Assembly (NCBI RefSeq): GCF_036370855.1
Contig: NC_088099.1
Location: 28,239,501 to 28,303,500, forward strand
Direction: 5' to 3'
DNA from: Dromaius novaehollandiae
Lineage: Eukaryota; Chordata; Aves; Casuariiformes; Dromaiidae
Length of the DNA: 64,000 nucleotides
Position 1 is the first letter of the stretch. Each line of letters opens with the position of its first letter. Under the pieces are notes generated by a model. The model searched no databases and was not told where the DNA came from. It worked only from the letters and a program-made list of their open reading frames with translations. This document shows positions 1 to 62,100 of this stretch, piece by piece. The translations under genes were made by a program, and so were the position numbers.

Positions 1-178
1 AAGACTGTAGCGAGACTTTCTGAATACTTAAACATTCTGACTCACACTTAAAAATTAGGAGGGATTACTAAAATCAGTGGCATCTAAAGTGAGAGGAGCC
101 TAGTCTTGTTTTGTCTGTACATACATGCAATATAAATCTTCTTCAGTGTATAAAATGCTTTCTGTACTTTTCTGTTAG
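1..178 (+). other. CAPN7: CAPN7 intron (3' part)
   Basis: This is intronic sequence running into the window from upstream CAPN7. It ends in a pyrimidine-rich stretch followed by TAG at 176-178, which is the acceptor for the exon starting at 179. I see no other feature in it. Confidence 0.85.
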
Positions 179-309
179 GTTAACGGACAATGGAAAGGTC
201 ACAGTGCTGGAGGATGTGGAAATTTCAGAGACAGCTACAAAAACAATCCCATTTATCAGTTTCAGCTGGACAAGAGTGGGCCATTATTAATTGAACTACG
301 GGGACCAAG
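179..309 (+). CDS. CAPN7: Calpain-7, third-last coding exon
   Basis: CAPN7 is a cytosolic cysteine protease that binds ESCRT-III-type proteins through N-terminal MIT domains. Those domains and the protease core lie upstream of this window. The 131-nt exon begins in frame with VNGQWKGHSAGGCGN and ends in LLIELRGP plus two bases (AG) of a split arginine. The acceptor is TTAG and the donor is GTTTGT. The Trp, Gly and Asn-rich motif followed by a Tyr/Pro segment is typical of the calpain-type beta-sandwich (C2-like) domain at the C-terminus. The reading frame continues without a break through the next two exons to a stop. The identity rests on recognising the calpain-7 C-terminal sequence. A homology search would confirm it. 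Confidence 0.93.
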
Positions 310-1562
310 GTTTGTAGAGAATAAGCATGCATCAACACAGGGTATTATGTGCTAATGATAAACTTTGTTAGTATCCTCCAAGGAGATGGTAGGAAGCTCT
401 TTGAAAATCGTGAGGTGCCATTTACTCTGCCACTAGTAGACCAGAGGAAGAACTGGATGTTAGTGCCCTATGGAGTATCTTTTATTTTGAAAGTTTCTCC
501 CCTGAATTGCAAGGAATATTCATAGTTCAAGGACACACAGCTGTTACTGTCATAGAGTATACCTGTATTAACCACTACAGCCCAGCTATAAAAAGGGCTC
601 AGGAGGGCTGAGTGAGGGAAAACTTAGAAAGTAGAATATAAAATAAGGCTTACAGTTCTCACAGTCCCATTCATATGACTTTGCACACAACACAGTGTTT
701 CAGTGTGTTTAAAGATGCCTCATAAAGGACAGGAGAAATTGTTTACTCAGAACCGGTAGCCCCACTACTGAGATTACTTCCATGGATTCTATACAGGTCA
801 AACTCCTGCAAAATTCCTACCTCAAAATAACAGTATTCAGAGTCTCTGAATACCAACATCTCCTAACATGCAATCAAGTGTGGGGGTTTTGTTTTGGTTT
901 TTTCTTGGTTTGTTTTTTTGTGGTGGTGGTGGTTTTTGTAAAGCTGTATTACAGGCCCCCCAAAATGGCAGCGCTTCTATCCATCCTCTCCCCTCTCTGA
1001 CCGAACTCCTCTCCTCATGAAATGAGGATGAGTAAAGGCACTTCCATGAAGGTGTGGCTCTGCTGCTCCACTGTTTCTTTTGTATGTATTTATTTCCTGC
1101 GTTTTGATCTCGTATTTGGGTAGTTTGAATGACAGGGGCAAGGGTGCCTGATGGCTACATATATTAAGAGGTAGTGCACAAATTTTCTTAAGTTTTATAG
1201 TGCAACATGAGAAATTCTGCTGAGGTCACCAGCACTGATAGTGATCAGATCACGCCCCATGTCCTGTGCCACTCAGCACATTCAGTATGTCACCTCTAGC
1301 TTAACCACTTGAGGTATGCTTACGTGCAGAGGAAGAAAACTAGCAGAGATTCCCCATGTGGTATAGTTCTGAACCGAAATACGCTGTCTTCCTCCAAAGT
1401 CTATATTCATATCATAGTAAGTTTGACTAGCATTTGTCACAAATGTGACGGAACTTTCAGATGTGTTCCAGTTCTACTCTATAGCTTTTAATAAATCGGT
1501 CTCTCCATGATAATCCCGACCATCCAAATAACTAAAGTAACAACCTGTCACTTTACTTGTAG
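310..1562 (+). other. CAPN7: CAPN7 intron, 1.25 kb
   Basis: This phase-2 intron starts with GTTTGT at 310 and ends with TTGTAG at 1562. It contains a T/G-rich low-complexity stretch at about 880-940 (GTTTT and GTG units). Small frames at 782-1000 and 1309-1491 are of low complexity or lack any family signature, and I treat them as noise. Confidence 0.85.
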
Positions 1563-1655
1563 GCAATACAGTGTTGGTTTTGAACTTGTCACTGTCTCAA
1601 CAGTAGGAGATCCTGGTTCCTCTGGCTTTCAGAAAAAGAATAGTGGTGACTACAG
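1563..1655 (+). CDS. CAPN7: Calpain-7, penultimate coding exon
   Basis: This 93-nt exon opens with the last base of a split arginine (AG|G) and reads QYSVGFELVTVST through to KKNSGDY. It ends with AG of a second split arginine. It encodes beta strands of the C-terminal beta-sandwich domain. The acceptor is TTGTAG and the donor is GTAATA. The phase is 2 at both ends, matching the neighbouring exons exactly. Confidence 0.93.
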
Positions 1656-1736
1656 GTAATAGCTCACTTAATGAAATCTTAGAGGTCAGAAACAGTATTT
1701 CAGATCTTAATTAACTAGTGGTTTCTTTTATCGTAG
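1656..1736 (+). other. CAPN7: CAPN7 last intron, 81 nt
   Basis: This very short GT-AG intron (GTAATA to TCGTAG) has a pyrimidine-rich stretch before the acceptor. It is close to the minimal size for vertebrate introns. I see nothing else in it. Confidence 0.88.
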
Positions 1737-1881
1737 GTGTGGATTTTGCTACTTGGAAGTGGAGAATGTACTTGCTGGAGTTTACAACATCATCCCCACC
1801 ACCTTCCTGCCTCAACAAGAGGGTCCCTTTTTCTTAGACTTTAACAGTGCTACCCCTCTTAAAGTATCACAGCTTCAGTGA
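1737..1881 (+). CDS. CAPN7: Calpain-7, last coding exon with stop codon
   Basis: The exon completes the split arginine and reads CGFCYLEVENVLAGVYNIIP, ending in FNSATPLKVSQLQ and TGA at 1879-1881. With the two preceding exons it gives the last 122 residues of the protein, the C-terminal calpain beta-sandwich domain. That region follows the catalytic core and is needed for full function in calpain-7. The frame is intact and nothing suggests a pseudogene. Confidence 0.94.
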
Positions 1882-3055
1882 GGAGACAGATCTCTGTGTT
1901 ATTGTTTAAGGAGGTAGTTAAGATCTATGCTACAGCCTGAGAACAGATGATTCCACATGCATAAAAGAAAATTGCCCTGTAAGTAATAGCCAACAGCATG
2001 GAGTCACCGCCTTGTCAATTAATTGCAGTAGACAGTTACCTGTGGTTTTTGCTGTTCTGGTATTAGAGTGAGCACTGTTCAAGAGGTTTGTGAACATACT
2101 AAAATGCTTATATTCAAATGAACAAGTAAGACTTGCTTTACTCAAATTTTTCATGCTTCCAATCATACCCTGGTGAGTTAAGAGAAAAACTAACATTGGA
2201 ATTGTCTTCTCCTCAACTACAAGGTATATGGGTTTAAGAATTTATTCTTAAAAAGTAAACCTGTAAGAAAAAAGTATTCTTGTGTATTGCGCTTATTCAG
2301 TTTCAGGACTGAGAAGTAGTAAAAGCTATTTGTGCTGCTCTCCTGAATGTTTTCAGAATTGAAGCAGTACTCACATCTAAATGGTGACTTTACCATTGCT
2401 GAGCATGTACTATTCCAGACTGCCACTAACATCTTCAGCTTATCTATAATATGTACATAGGAGTAAAGCAAGAGGAGCCTATGTGAGGACTTAGGGAGTG
2501 TTCCAGCTTTAGCTATTTCTAAGAGAAAATTAATGGCTTCACTCATATTACAGGTAGTTTCAAAGCTGTTATTTCATGCCTATATTATTTTAATACATAA
2601 TAATCTTAGAGCACAAGGCACTCTGTGGCTCTCTTGTCCTGCTAGCTTTAAGAACTATGTTGATACAGATCAGCATTAAAATCAGGGAGAGTTAACCAGC
2701 AGTGCAATCCAGGCAGGATAATGTGCCAGCACACATAGCAGGTGTGAAAGGCTTTCATCCAAAGGTGCATTATTCTGTCTACTGAAGTAGTCTCATTTGT
2801 TGACGCTAAGAGTTAGTGAACTAACCACCGGCACCATCCTAGCAAAGAAATATTTGTAAATGCTGAGCATGTATAGGAAGGATCATCTAAAACTCTTCCC
2901 CTATAAACTACACCTGCAAGTACTGTGCTTGCTAGTCCAGTGACACGTGACCATCTCTTTTAAAAGGTACCCTTTTCTGTTATATTACCTTATATTTACA
3001 TTATTTTCTTCTACATTTTTTGTTTTTGAATAAACAAATGGCAGACATGTAACTT
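1882..3055 (+). other. CAPN7: CAPN7 3' UTR (inferred)
   Basis: AT-rich non-coding sequence follows the CAPN7 stop and reaches the first well-formed poly(A) site. The extent is inferred from the hexamer at 3029 and the GT-rich tract just after it. Minus-strand frames at 1930-2196 and 2217-2546 overlap this region, but they have no recognisable features. Confidence 0.6.
3029..3034 (+). terminator. Candidate CAPN7 poly(A) signal AATAAA
   Basis: A canonical AATAAA is followed 35-70 nt later by a G/T-rich stretch (GTTTGGGAGAGAGGGTGTC) that suits a downstream cleavage element. A second AATAAA at 5645-5650 is an alternative distal site if the UTR is longer. Confidence 0.55.
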
Positions 3056-4064
3056 CACAGTATCTGACAGTTTGGGAGAGAGGGTGTCTTTAAAATAGCC
3101 CCAAGATGTTGTCGTTCAGGTTTGTTTGGCAGTTTACCAAGAAAAAAGGTAGTTTAAATTTATTTTTGGAGCACAAGTGCCATTTGGAAATTGGGGAAGT
3201 GTGCACATGCTACAGAAGTACTAGAAAGTTGTGTGGTAAAGTTATTCCTATAGAAGTCTGCTACTGCCCCTGTCTCAGAAGTACAAGATCCCTTTTGTTT
3301 CATCTCCATCATTAGGCAGCTGATTGACAAATGTGTAGCTTGAAAAGAACATTGAAAACACATGCTTTTTTGACTGCAGTTCTCTCAAAGACCATCTGGG
3401 TTAGGAAGTTCAGGACAAGTTTGTCACAGTGCATCTTACCTTCTTATATAGGAAAGTTTCGGATTATTGTAACAAAGCAATGCAGGAACAGCATGGGCAT
3501 GGGCTTTTTGGAGGTAGGGTCAGTTGCCTCAAGGACTGTTCTCTGCTACAAAATTAAAATTTCATTTGCTTCACAACACTTTTCCTATAAATGTGTGTTA
3601 AGTTTTTAGCTCAGGCTGAACCAGAGTGGCAATACAATCTTGTATCTGTTTTATCACCTACAAAATTAAAGCTGCAGAGGTAGTTATGTCATCTAAACTG
3701 CATGTATTCTGACAGTACAAAAGGCAGATGCCAACAACTGCCAACTTTCAGAACAAAGTACTTGCATATCCTCTGCTGTCTGAGGTCAAGCTAGTAAGAC
3801 TTGTCTACAGTAAAAGCTGTTGTTCTGTAGTTAATTTCTACTCTGCAGTAAGGGTTTGGTTTCGTTTTTAAAAGACAGTCAAGCACAGCCAAGTGCCAAA
3901 GCTCATGCTGGTAACTTAACTTGAAGATGAAACAAGCATGAAACTTAGCTTCCATACTGTAGCACAAGTGTATTTTTAGTACATACTGCATTGTTTGCAA
4001 AAGAAATGAAAAGCAAGGAATGTACTCACTTTCCTAATGCCAGAGAAAGGCTGTTTGCACAAGG

Positions 4065-4268
4065 CTACAATAAGACTTCTTTCTTACACAGTACAGTCAG
4101 TGAATTGGGCTCATCATCATAACTAACTGTAAAGGATTTAAGTTCAGGATCAATACGATATCCTTTATAAAGCAAGTCATCTTCAAATACTGCAGCCTCA
4201 GAGTCTAGTCTCTGCAGTTTCTGGTTGTGACAAAGTAATTTTGGAACAAAATTTTCTTGTACACTTTT
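4065..4268 (-). CDS. Unassigned exon-like reading frame (possible terminal exon)
   Basis: I do not recognise this protein. On the minus strand a T-rich tract and TTTTGTAAG look like a splice acceptor ending at 4269. They are followed by 67 open codons starting KSVQENFVPKLL, containing SEAAVFEDDLLYKGYRI and ending CKKEVLL with a TAG stop at 4065-4067. The composition (Asp, Glu, Tyr, Gly, Pro well represented) is more protein-like than most chance frames in this AT-rich spacer. A minus-strand AATAAA lies downstream at 3159-3164. Alternatives are a chance frame, a decayed retrocopy, or the last exon of an unannotated gene on the SH3BP5 strand. Frames of this length also occur by chance in a window this size. 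Confidence 0.25.
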   Translation of the reverse strand, partial: KSVQENFVPKLLCHNQKLQRLDSEAAVFEDDLLYKGYRIDPELKSFTVSYDDEPNSLTVLCKKEVLL

Positions 4269-6411
4269 CTTACAAAAAAAATTGTTCACATAAGCACTTA
4301 CGCTTCACTTTACTGTTTTCTGTCTAAATATTTACTGCTATCATTTTTTTCATAAATCCAGAAAAGTTATTGGAGAGTGAAATGACTGATTCTTAAATTA
4401 TAATACGCTCAGAGTGTGTACGCTGAGCTTTTCTTTGCCCTTTACGATTTAGTGAGTTGGATCCATAACACAAGAGAATATTACATGCTGCATTAAGCCC
4501 TGAAATGTTGCATAGCAAGACTTTTACAAAGGAATAAGGCCTGTGTGTACAAAAAAAAAATTGAAAGAGCTGCACAATAACAGATCAGATTTTTTTTTAC
4601 AAAGTCACATAAGCATACTTCCAGTTGGAGGACTGTAACTCTTCAGGCTTAAGTCTTCTCTGCCTGTAACCATGCTATTGAAGCTTTTAAAAATTAAAAT
4701 ACAAAGCCGCTCAGAATATACCAGCAAGCAAACTGCACCCTTCAGTTGTTGTTTGTCACGCTGTACAGTTCCGACCACTGTCTAAGCTGCAGAATGGTGG
4801 GGATAAATGACAAAATGAAAGCCAGTTGCTACAGGGCCTTTGAGAGGATTTACAGTTTCTTTGCTTCACTAGGGGAAGACTACGACAAAGAAATGATTTT
4901 TGCATTTCTCTGCATCACTGGTGCTGAGGGATAACTGGCAATATATCCTCTTCATAAGTTTTCACATTCTCCTTATTTATGCACTGCAAACCTTTTCCTG
5001 TGTTTTTTAATCCTACCGTAAAGCTCCATGCAGGATACCATATGCTGCTGTTCTATAGCTCAGGGTAAGATTTCCCCCATGTTTTTTTGTTTTGTTAGGA
5101 AGGCATGGTGCTAGTCCTTAGTAAATCCAATCCATCAGTCTCAAAGACTTGCTGAGAGTTAGTACATGGATGAATCAACAGCTTCTATCCCATCTGCCCC
5201 ATGATCCTAAGATTCAGTCCTAGTTCTCTGATGCAAGTTTCATGTACTTATTTTGTACAGCGATTCTGCACCTGACCATGCCATAAATAAGGTGTTTGAA
5301 CAGCCAGTTATTTCAAATTAAGTTTGTGTACGTATAGTAGCAGTGTTCCTCATTTAGTCAAAAAATGACATTTAAACGGTGTGATAATGCCAAAGAATAG
5401 AAGAATTCCTGGATTAACATTTGCTTTATAGTACATTCTCACTTTAGGACAACTGAAGTGATCACATACACTTTAATACATCAGAGACTTATTTTTATAC
5501 CTATGAAGGTAGCTACCATCATGTTACACTTCTTAAGAATTCTAACAGAAAAGTAACTGGAAAGAGCTTACTCATTTTCCTGTATTCCAAAGTGATGTAA
5601 GTTCATTTGTCATACTTATCATTATGGCTTTTATGGAAGTTCAAAATAAAATGAGTTTTCCTTTAATTTATTAGACATGTAGTTCTGCCTGTTTGCTTGC
5701 CTGAGTGTAATTTACCCACTAAGTGGTGGTTTGGCCAAGGGAAGAAGTCTGTAACAAGTTCTTTTATATACTTCTGCAAGATTGGTAAGGTAAGGTACCT
5801 TGGTTCCCACACCCTCTCCTACTTTCTGATCAATAGTTTTACCCTCCTGGGAGCTGAACCCAGAATCGGGGCAGTTACAAGGCAGCACATACAGTTCTGT
5901 TTTTGTATCCTGCAGAATTTAAGATTAATCATGCCACAAGTGCAGGGTGCTTGGGTTTCTAGTCAGAACAGGAACTATGAGAGAGAATTTGATAGCAAGA
6001 GAGATTTTAAAAGAAGAGAGGGGGAAAAAAAAGTGTAGAGGTGGGCTGGCAGGTCTCCAAAAGTAGGTATTCAACCACAAATATCCCTGTTGATTTCTCC
6101 GACTGTATGCAGCACAGACAATAGCTTATCTACAAAAGTATAAGTAACAAATATTAATACAATGCAACAATTCTGTACTGTTTTATTTCAAATTTAAAAT
6201 ACTGTCATTTCATGTTTTTCCTAAGTTACGGTTACATCTAAAGTTGGAACCACATACTTCTTTCCTAAGCATTTATTGAGCTGAGAAATGCTACTGATGG
6301 AGGAGTTCAGCCTGTAGATCACTGGAGTGTGTAAATGTGTATCTGTTCAAAGTCTCACCTTACTAGCTATAATGTGTTGAATCTAATTTTTCTGTAAACA
6401 CGTTTCCTTAC

Positions 6412-6544
6412 CTTCAATTCTGTGTGGCCTTATGGCAAATTTCAGCAGTAAATACAGAGGTGTTATATAATGTAGAATAACCTTCCTCTTTTGTGCATTG
6501 AGGGATTTTTGAAAACTTGGCTGAACCTCTGGTTTTACGGAATT
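6412..6544 (-). CDS. Unassigned exon-like reading frame (possible internal exon)
   Basis: I do not recognise this. On the minus strand a CCAG acceptor-like site at 6546-6545 is followed by 133 nt open in one frame (beginning NSVKPEVQPSFQKSL and ending KFAIRPHRIE plus one base). It stops at a strong donor, GAAG|GTAAGG, at 6412/6411. A second frame is also open almost throughout (containing TKEEGYSTLYNTSVF), which shows that openness alone is weak evidence here. The phase (0 in, 1 out) does not directly match the start of the 4065-4268 frame, so at least one more exon would be needed to join them. Confidence 0.15.
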
Positions 6545-7054
6545 CTGGATACAAGGCCAATCATGGATACAGTGATTTGGAAAGCTGGAAGGAGGTAACA
6601 GCTGTCGACATACTATGAACGATTTTTAATGTCAGAGCTAAGTGATGCTGGGCTGCAATCTTCGCCTGAATGAGGATATTTAAGGACTAACCTTGCTCTG
6701 GGAGAAGATTCAGTACTTAGCAGTTGAGATACACTTAGCTTGCACAGACTCAAAATGAAATGTGAAAAACAAAAATGTTTACTGTAGTGTGAAGAATTTT
6801 ACATTAACTTTGAGAATAGATACACAAGCTGTGGTAGGGACAAAATACAACAGGACTGCAAAAACATAGAATAGAAAATACTTTGGGCAATACTAAAATT
6901 GTCATCAAATTAACAATATAAACTGACATTTTAGATAAAATGGTGCTTTCAGAAATGCTTAGCCACCAAAACTTAAGAGTCCTAGGATTTTTACTACCAC
7001 TTATTAGCATAATTACCGGATACTACTACTGCCTAACAGCTGCTGGCAAAACAT

Positions 7055-8014
7055 GCCTGTGCCCTTTCTAGTTTTATTGAACACTTTCTCTAGGGCATAC
7101 TAAAATCTCAAGTCCCTTTAACAATTATAAAACCCCACACAGTACAACCTACAGAGAAATTTAAGAACACATGGTCAATCTACACTGGCAATTCCTTTTC
7201 TTCATGCATATTTTAAGGGTGAACCCCTTATCATAACTGTCCTGAACACATCTATGACTCCCATTTTCGAGCAATAACACTTAAAGTGCTGAAAAATAAT
7301 ACTTCACTTCTCAGGGGAGGGGAAGGGCAAGGGGCCAATCAACTCTTTTTGGTCACTGGAATCACCCTTAAAGTCCAAGCCAGACTTCATAAGATGGCTA
7401 GAAAGGGCCTGTCACTGCTGAGTGTTACCATCCCATTTCTGTCTTTCTCTTATGCCAATTTTTAAAGGCATGACTAATCTTTATCCTTTCTGTGAGCACC
7501 AAGGGAAGAGTGAAGGCTTTTAGACCCACACATGCAACAGCTTTCCTGTATACAAAATATTTCTACAGTTTCAGCATAATACAGACAAATACAGATGTTT
7601 AAAGAATATGCCACTTACACTCGAAAGATCCACTGTATCTAAAGAGCATTTCATTCTACAAAACTGAAGCCAAACTGCTCACTGCAAATGTCTGGCTTAG
7701 ATTTCAGACCCCTACTGGCATGAATTTACACAGGAACATTACTCGTTATTGCTTCAGCCAGGCTGCTACAAAACAACTTACAAAGTCTGTGAAATATGAG
7801 CACAGCTTAAACGTTTGACAACTTGTCTGGCCTACAAAGATTTACTGAATAAAAACTTCAGCCCTCAACATCAATTAGACTTTTTAGTGCAGTTTTAAAT
7901 TCTTAGAGTAAACGCTTAAGATTTGGCATTTATTATTGGCACAATGTTCTTCAGACACTTAGAAGTTCATGTATAAATATTTATACTCCCATTAATCAGG
8001 ATAGGGCACAAGAC
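7055..8014 (-). other. SH3BP5: SH3BP5 3' UTR (inferred)
   Basis: Non-coding AT-rich sequence lies downstream of the SH3BP5 stop at 8015-8017. The inferred end is the minus-strand AATAAA at 7073-7078, which gives a UTR of about 0.95 kb. Earlier (7929-7934) and later (6272-6277, 6182-6187) hexamers could give shorter or longer forms. Confidence 0.55.
7073..7078 (-). terminator. Candidate SH3BP5 poly(A) signal
   Basis: The + strand reads TTTATT, which is AATAAA on the SH3BP5 strand. It is followed on that strand by a T/G-containing stretch (GGCATGTTTTGCC) within 30 nt. TTTATT at 7929-7934, only about 80 nt past the stop, is a proximal alternative. Confidence 0.45.
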
Positions 8015-58809
<50,795 letters not shown>

Positions 58810-59004
58810 GGCGGCCCCGCTCCCGCGCCCGCGCCCGCCGCCGCGGGCCCGCCGCGCCGCGCCGCCCGGCCCGGCCCCGCCCCCGGCTAGCCCCGCCCCC
58901 TCGGGCCCCGCCCCTCCGTGGCGGCGGGGCGGGGCGGGCGCTGGTGCGGGGAGCGCGGCTCTGCCTTCTCCTTTCCCTTCTTTTTAAATTCTTTAAAAAA
59001 AAAA

Positions 59005-59017
59005 TTTTATATATATA
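59005..59017 (-). promoter_or_regulatory. TATA-like element upstream of SH3BP5
   Basis: On the gene strand the sequence reads TATATATATAAAA, about 200 nt before the start codon and just upstream of the CpG island. Usual spacing would put a start near 58975-58985, giving a 5' UTR of about 170 nt. It may equally be a chance part of the surrounding A/T-rich stretch. Confidence 0.3.
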
Positions 59018-59127
59018 CATACATACGCGTTTTGCCGCGCAGACCCCCAAGTCCAGGCAGCTGCAGTGCGTGAAGCCACGATGAGCAGTTTCAGGCGCGA
59101 GGCAGTGCTAGCTATACCCTGCGTGGC

Positions 59128-59175
59128 TTTTTTTTTTTTTTTTTTCCTCCTTTTTTTTCCTTTTTTTTTTTTTTT
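59128..59175 (+). repeat. T18-CCTCC-T8-CC-T15 pyrimidine block
   Basis: Homopolymeric T runs are separated by C/T pieces. This is a purine tract on the SH3BP5 strand, about 320-370 nt upstream of the start codon. Confidence 0.9.
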
Positions 59176-62100
59176 GTCTTCCTCGCTCCCCTCCTCTCCA
59201 GGCTCCGCTGGGGAGCCTGCCGGGAACCAAATGCGTTTGCGGAGGGGAAAAATAAAAGGGGGGGAAGAGAAAGGGGATACAAATAAAAGCAACCTTGAAA
59301 ATTCAGCCTGATTTCTGCTGCATGGCAGCTGAGCAAGCAACTATTGTATCTACTGGGTGCTGGGGAAAAAGACATGGTAAAGATGTGACCTTGTGATATC
59401 AGTAAAAAGGAACTTCTTGCAGGAAGCACTGATAATACATAAATATATTGCCCCTGGTTAATAATTGAGCGCTTGGGATCAGGTTCTCTTTAGTCCCGCG
59501 GGTAGCGCCGGACCGCCACCCCGGCACTAACGCGTGGGGTGACCCAGGGTACCAGCAGGCGCCGGGGCTCCGGCAGCCCTCCACCTCGCTTCCCTAAGGC
59601 AGGGCTGCATCCCCGTCCGTGGGCAGCAGCAAAGGAAGAGATTTAAAGCAATGACTTCCTCTTCCCATCTCAAAGCAAACCCAGAGAGATTACCAGTGCA
59701 TCCCATCATCATTTACACAGAAAATATATATGTATTTTGCCTTTTCCCTCCCTATGACATACGGAGGGCAGTCCCAGCAGAGTCCAGGGGCCAGACTACC
59801 CGTGTGGGGAAAACACAAGGCAAGTTCCAGCAACGGGCTGAACCATCCGCCAAACCATCCCAACCCCACCGGACTGCTTCCTCACTCCTGCTGGGTGGGT
59901 AGCAAGTCATCTCAAACAGGTGAGGAATGTATCTCCTCCTTAAAAGCATCACTTTCTCATTTAACTCTGTTTTGTTAGGGGACTCCTCAAAAGAAAACCA
60001 CAAAAATTAAAAACCAAAAAACGAAAAACAACAGTCCTTCGTCTTGGTGAAGAGGCTTCATCTGAGAGACTGAAGATCAACAAAACTCTCAGAGCACAAG
60101 AAGATAAAAATTCATGTTCCTAAGGTGAAAAAGGAGGTAAAACAAAAGCATTCAAGCTCTTCCAAATGCTGTAAAACAATCAAAAAAAGATGGAGAGGAA
60201 GAAAAGAGTGACACAAATATTTGCAAATATTATAAACATAAATGGACACCAATGAACTAAATCAGGAAACAGAGGAGGTATTGCAAAAATACAGATGGGT
60301 TGCATGCAACAACATCTTAATTTTGCACAGCAGAAGAAACAATGTAAAGAAAAACAAAAAGAATGGCCCAGCCCAAGTTTTACCCTTGCAGAGGTCCATT
60401 AGGGGAACCGACATGTACGAACGGCCAGCAGTTCCCAAGCCCCAGGGAGTCTCATCACCACTGTGCCATGGGTCATGCTGAGACCGTGGTGGTCGAATGT
60501 CCAGAGCTCTAACCATCCTAAAAGGGCACAAAAAAGCATGCAGAAGAGTTAATGCTGGCAATCCCACTGTTACTGCTTTCATTTCTAAAAAACAAGGCTA
60601 CATAAAACAGCAATTGTAGCTTTGCTACCTTCTTCTAAACCCATGCGGTCTCACCCGCTGCAATCTTGTGCAGAGGGCTGCCTGCTGCTCAGGGGTAGGG
60701 AAATGCTCGTTCACAGCCCATGCTCCCACTGACAGATTTGCAATGTTTGAGACAACATGACAGTCCAGGTGATTGTCACAGCTCAAAAAAACTCAAGCCA
60801 AATTCATCAATGTGCCACCATCACGCCTGAGCAAGCTGTTCCTTTCCACATTCGTACTGCAGAATTAGTGCGCTGGGAGAGCTGCCTGCACGTAGCTCAG
60901 CCCTGTGCGAGAGGCGGCACGAATACACAGTCCCCTCTCTCCAAGGCGCTGAAATTTCAAATGCAGCCCCAAGGCCATGGACATCACTTTATGTAAAATC
61001 AATACATCAGAAAAATTCAAACAAAAAAAAAAATCACTGAAAAATGCGCAAGTCATAAACTTATCACTATAGGCATCACATACTGCATAAACAGAAAGTG
61101 GCTTCAAGAGATATCTGAAGGAAGAGAGAAAGAAAAAGCATTCAGCACACATGAAGATCAGTAGAAGACTCAAAAATACTATTTTTATGCTCAGTCTTTT
61201 CTGTTCCCCACGAAACAGTTTTGGCTGAAACTGCCGTCACATGCAAAGGGAAGCAGAGCCCCAGGAGTATCCAGGGAACAGTATGTAGAGAGGCTTCATG
61301 TTCTGCTTAACTCAGTATGGCACAAGGAGTAAATTGCAGATGATGGCATTTGGATATTGCCTTCACCAAGTCATGAGTCATCTCATCGCAGCAAATCTCC
61401 TACATGTTCTATAAACAGCCAGAAACCTCCCCACCCCCACCAGAAAAGCAAGTCCGTTGCACTGACCTTTCTGCTTCCCCCACAGGTCCCCCCCACACAG
61501 GAGGCAGCTGAGCAAAGCCTGCCCGAGGTTCGACCGAGACAGTCTGTGCTTTCTGTTATATCAATATTTCAAAACCCTGGTTCGAAGCATTCAATATTTG
61601 AATATCAAGCACTGTGCAATTAAGGCAGGAAGAAACAGCTAATGGGGCTCCAGAGCAGCCGCGGTGGAGCAGCAGCCCGGTCACACCAGGCTGGGCTGCA
61701 GCTCGACCGCAGTTACGCTGGAGATTGTACGGCCCATCTGAAAAGCAGAGGGAGAGCAGTCGTCCGAGCCCCTCCGGCACTCAGTGAAATCACACTGCAC
61801 AACATTTATGTTGCTACATGACAGCAGCCATTTGCGGTACAAGCTTTATCATTAATGCAAGATCCTGAAATGCAGAAACTCCTGGGCAACGGTGCTGCTC
61901 TGGCCAAGATATGCTGTTACAGTATTACTTGCATGGGAATTTGCTGGACAGCCCCATTTTTTGGTCCCATAGAAATCCCCAGCCTACATGCAAAAGTTGG
62001 CAGGGGAAAGAGGGAAACTTCTGCACTTTAAGGGAGGAGTGCAGAGAAGAATTTCCCTCTCCATTCTAGAGGATATTTTGTAGATTAGATATTACCACTT

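Larger units (their letters stand above)
3056..7050. other. Spacer between convergent CAPN7 and SH3BP5
   Basis: This AT-rich stretch lies between the likely poly(A) sites of two tail-to-tail genes. It holds no recognised gene. It does hold two exon-like minus-strand frames (4065-4268 and 6412-6544, listed separately), an AATAAA on the + strand at 5645, and TTTATT (AATAAA on the minus strand) at 3159, 6182 and 6272. Part of it may belong to longer 3' UTRs of either gene. No mobile element is obvious. Confidence 0.6.

Noticed and set aside
4746..4934. Plus-strand frame ending GEDYDKEMIFAFLCITGAEG
   Set aside because: It looks mildly protein-like, but there is no convincing exon boundary at its 3' end, and it would be a gene nested past CAPN7 with no partner exons.
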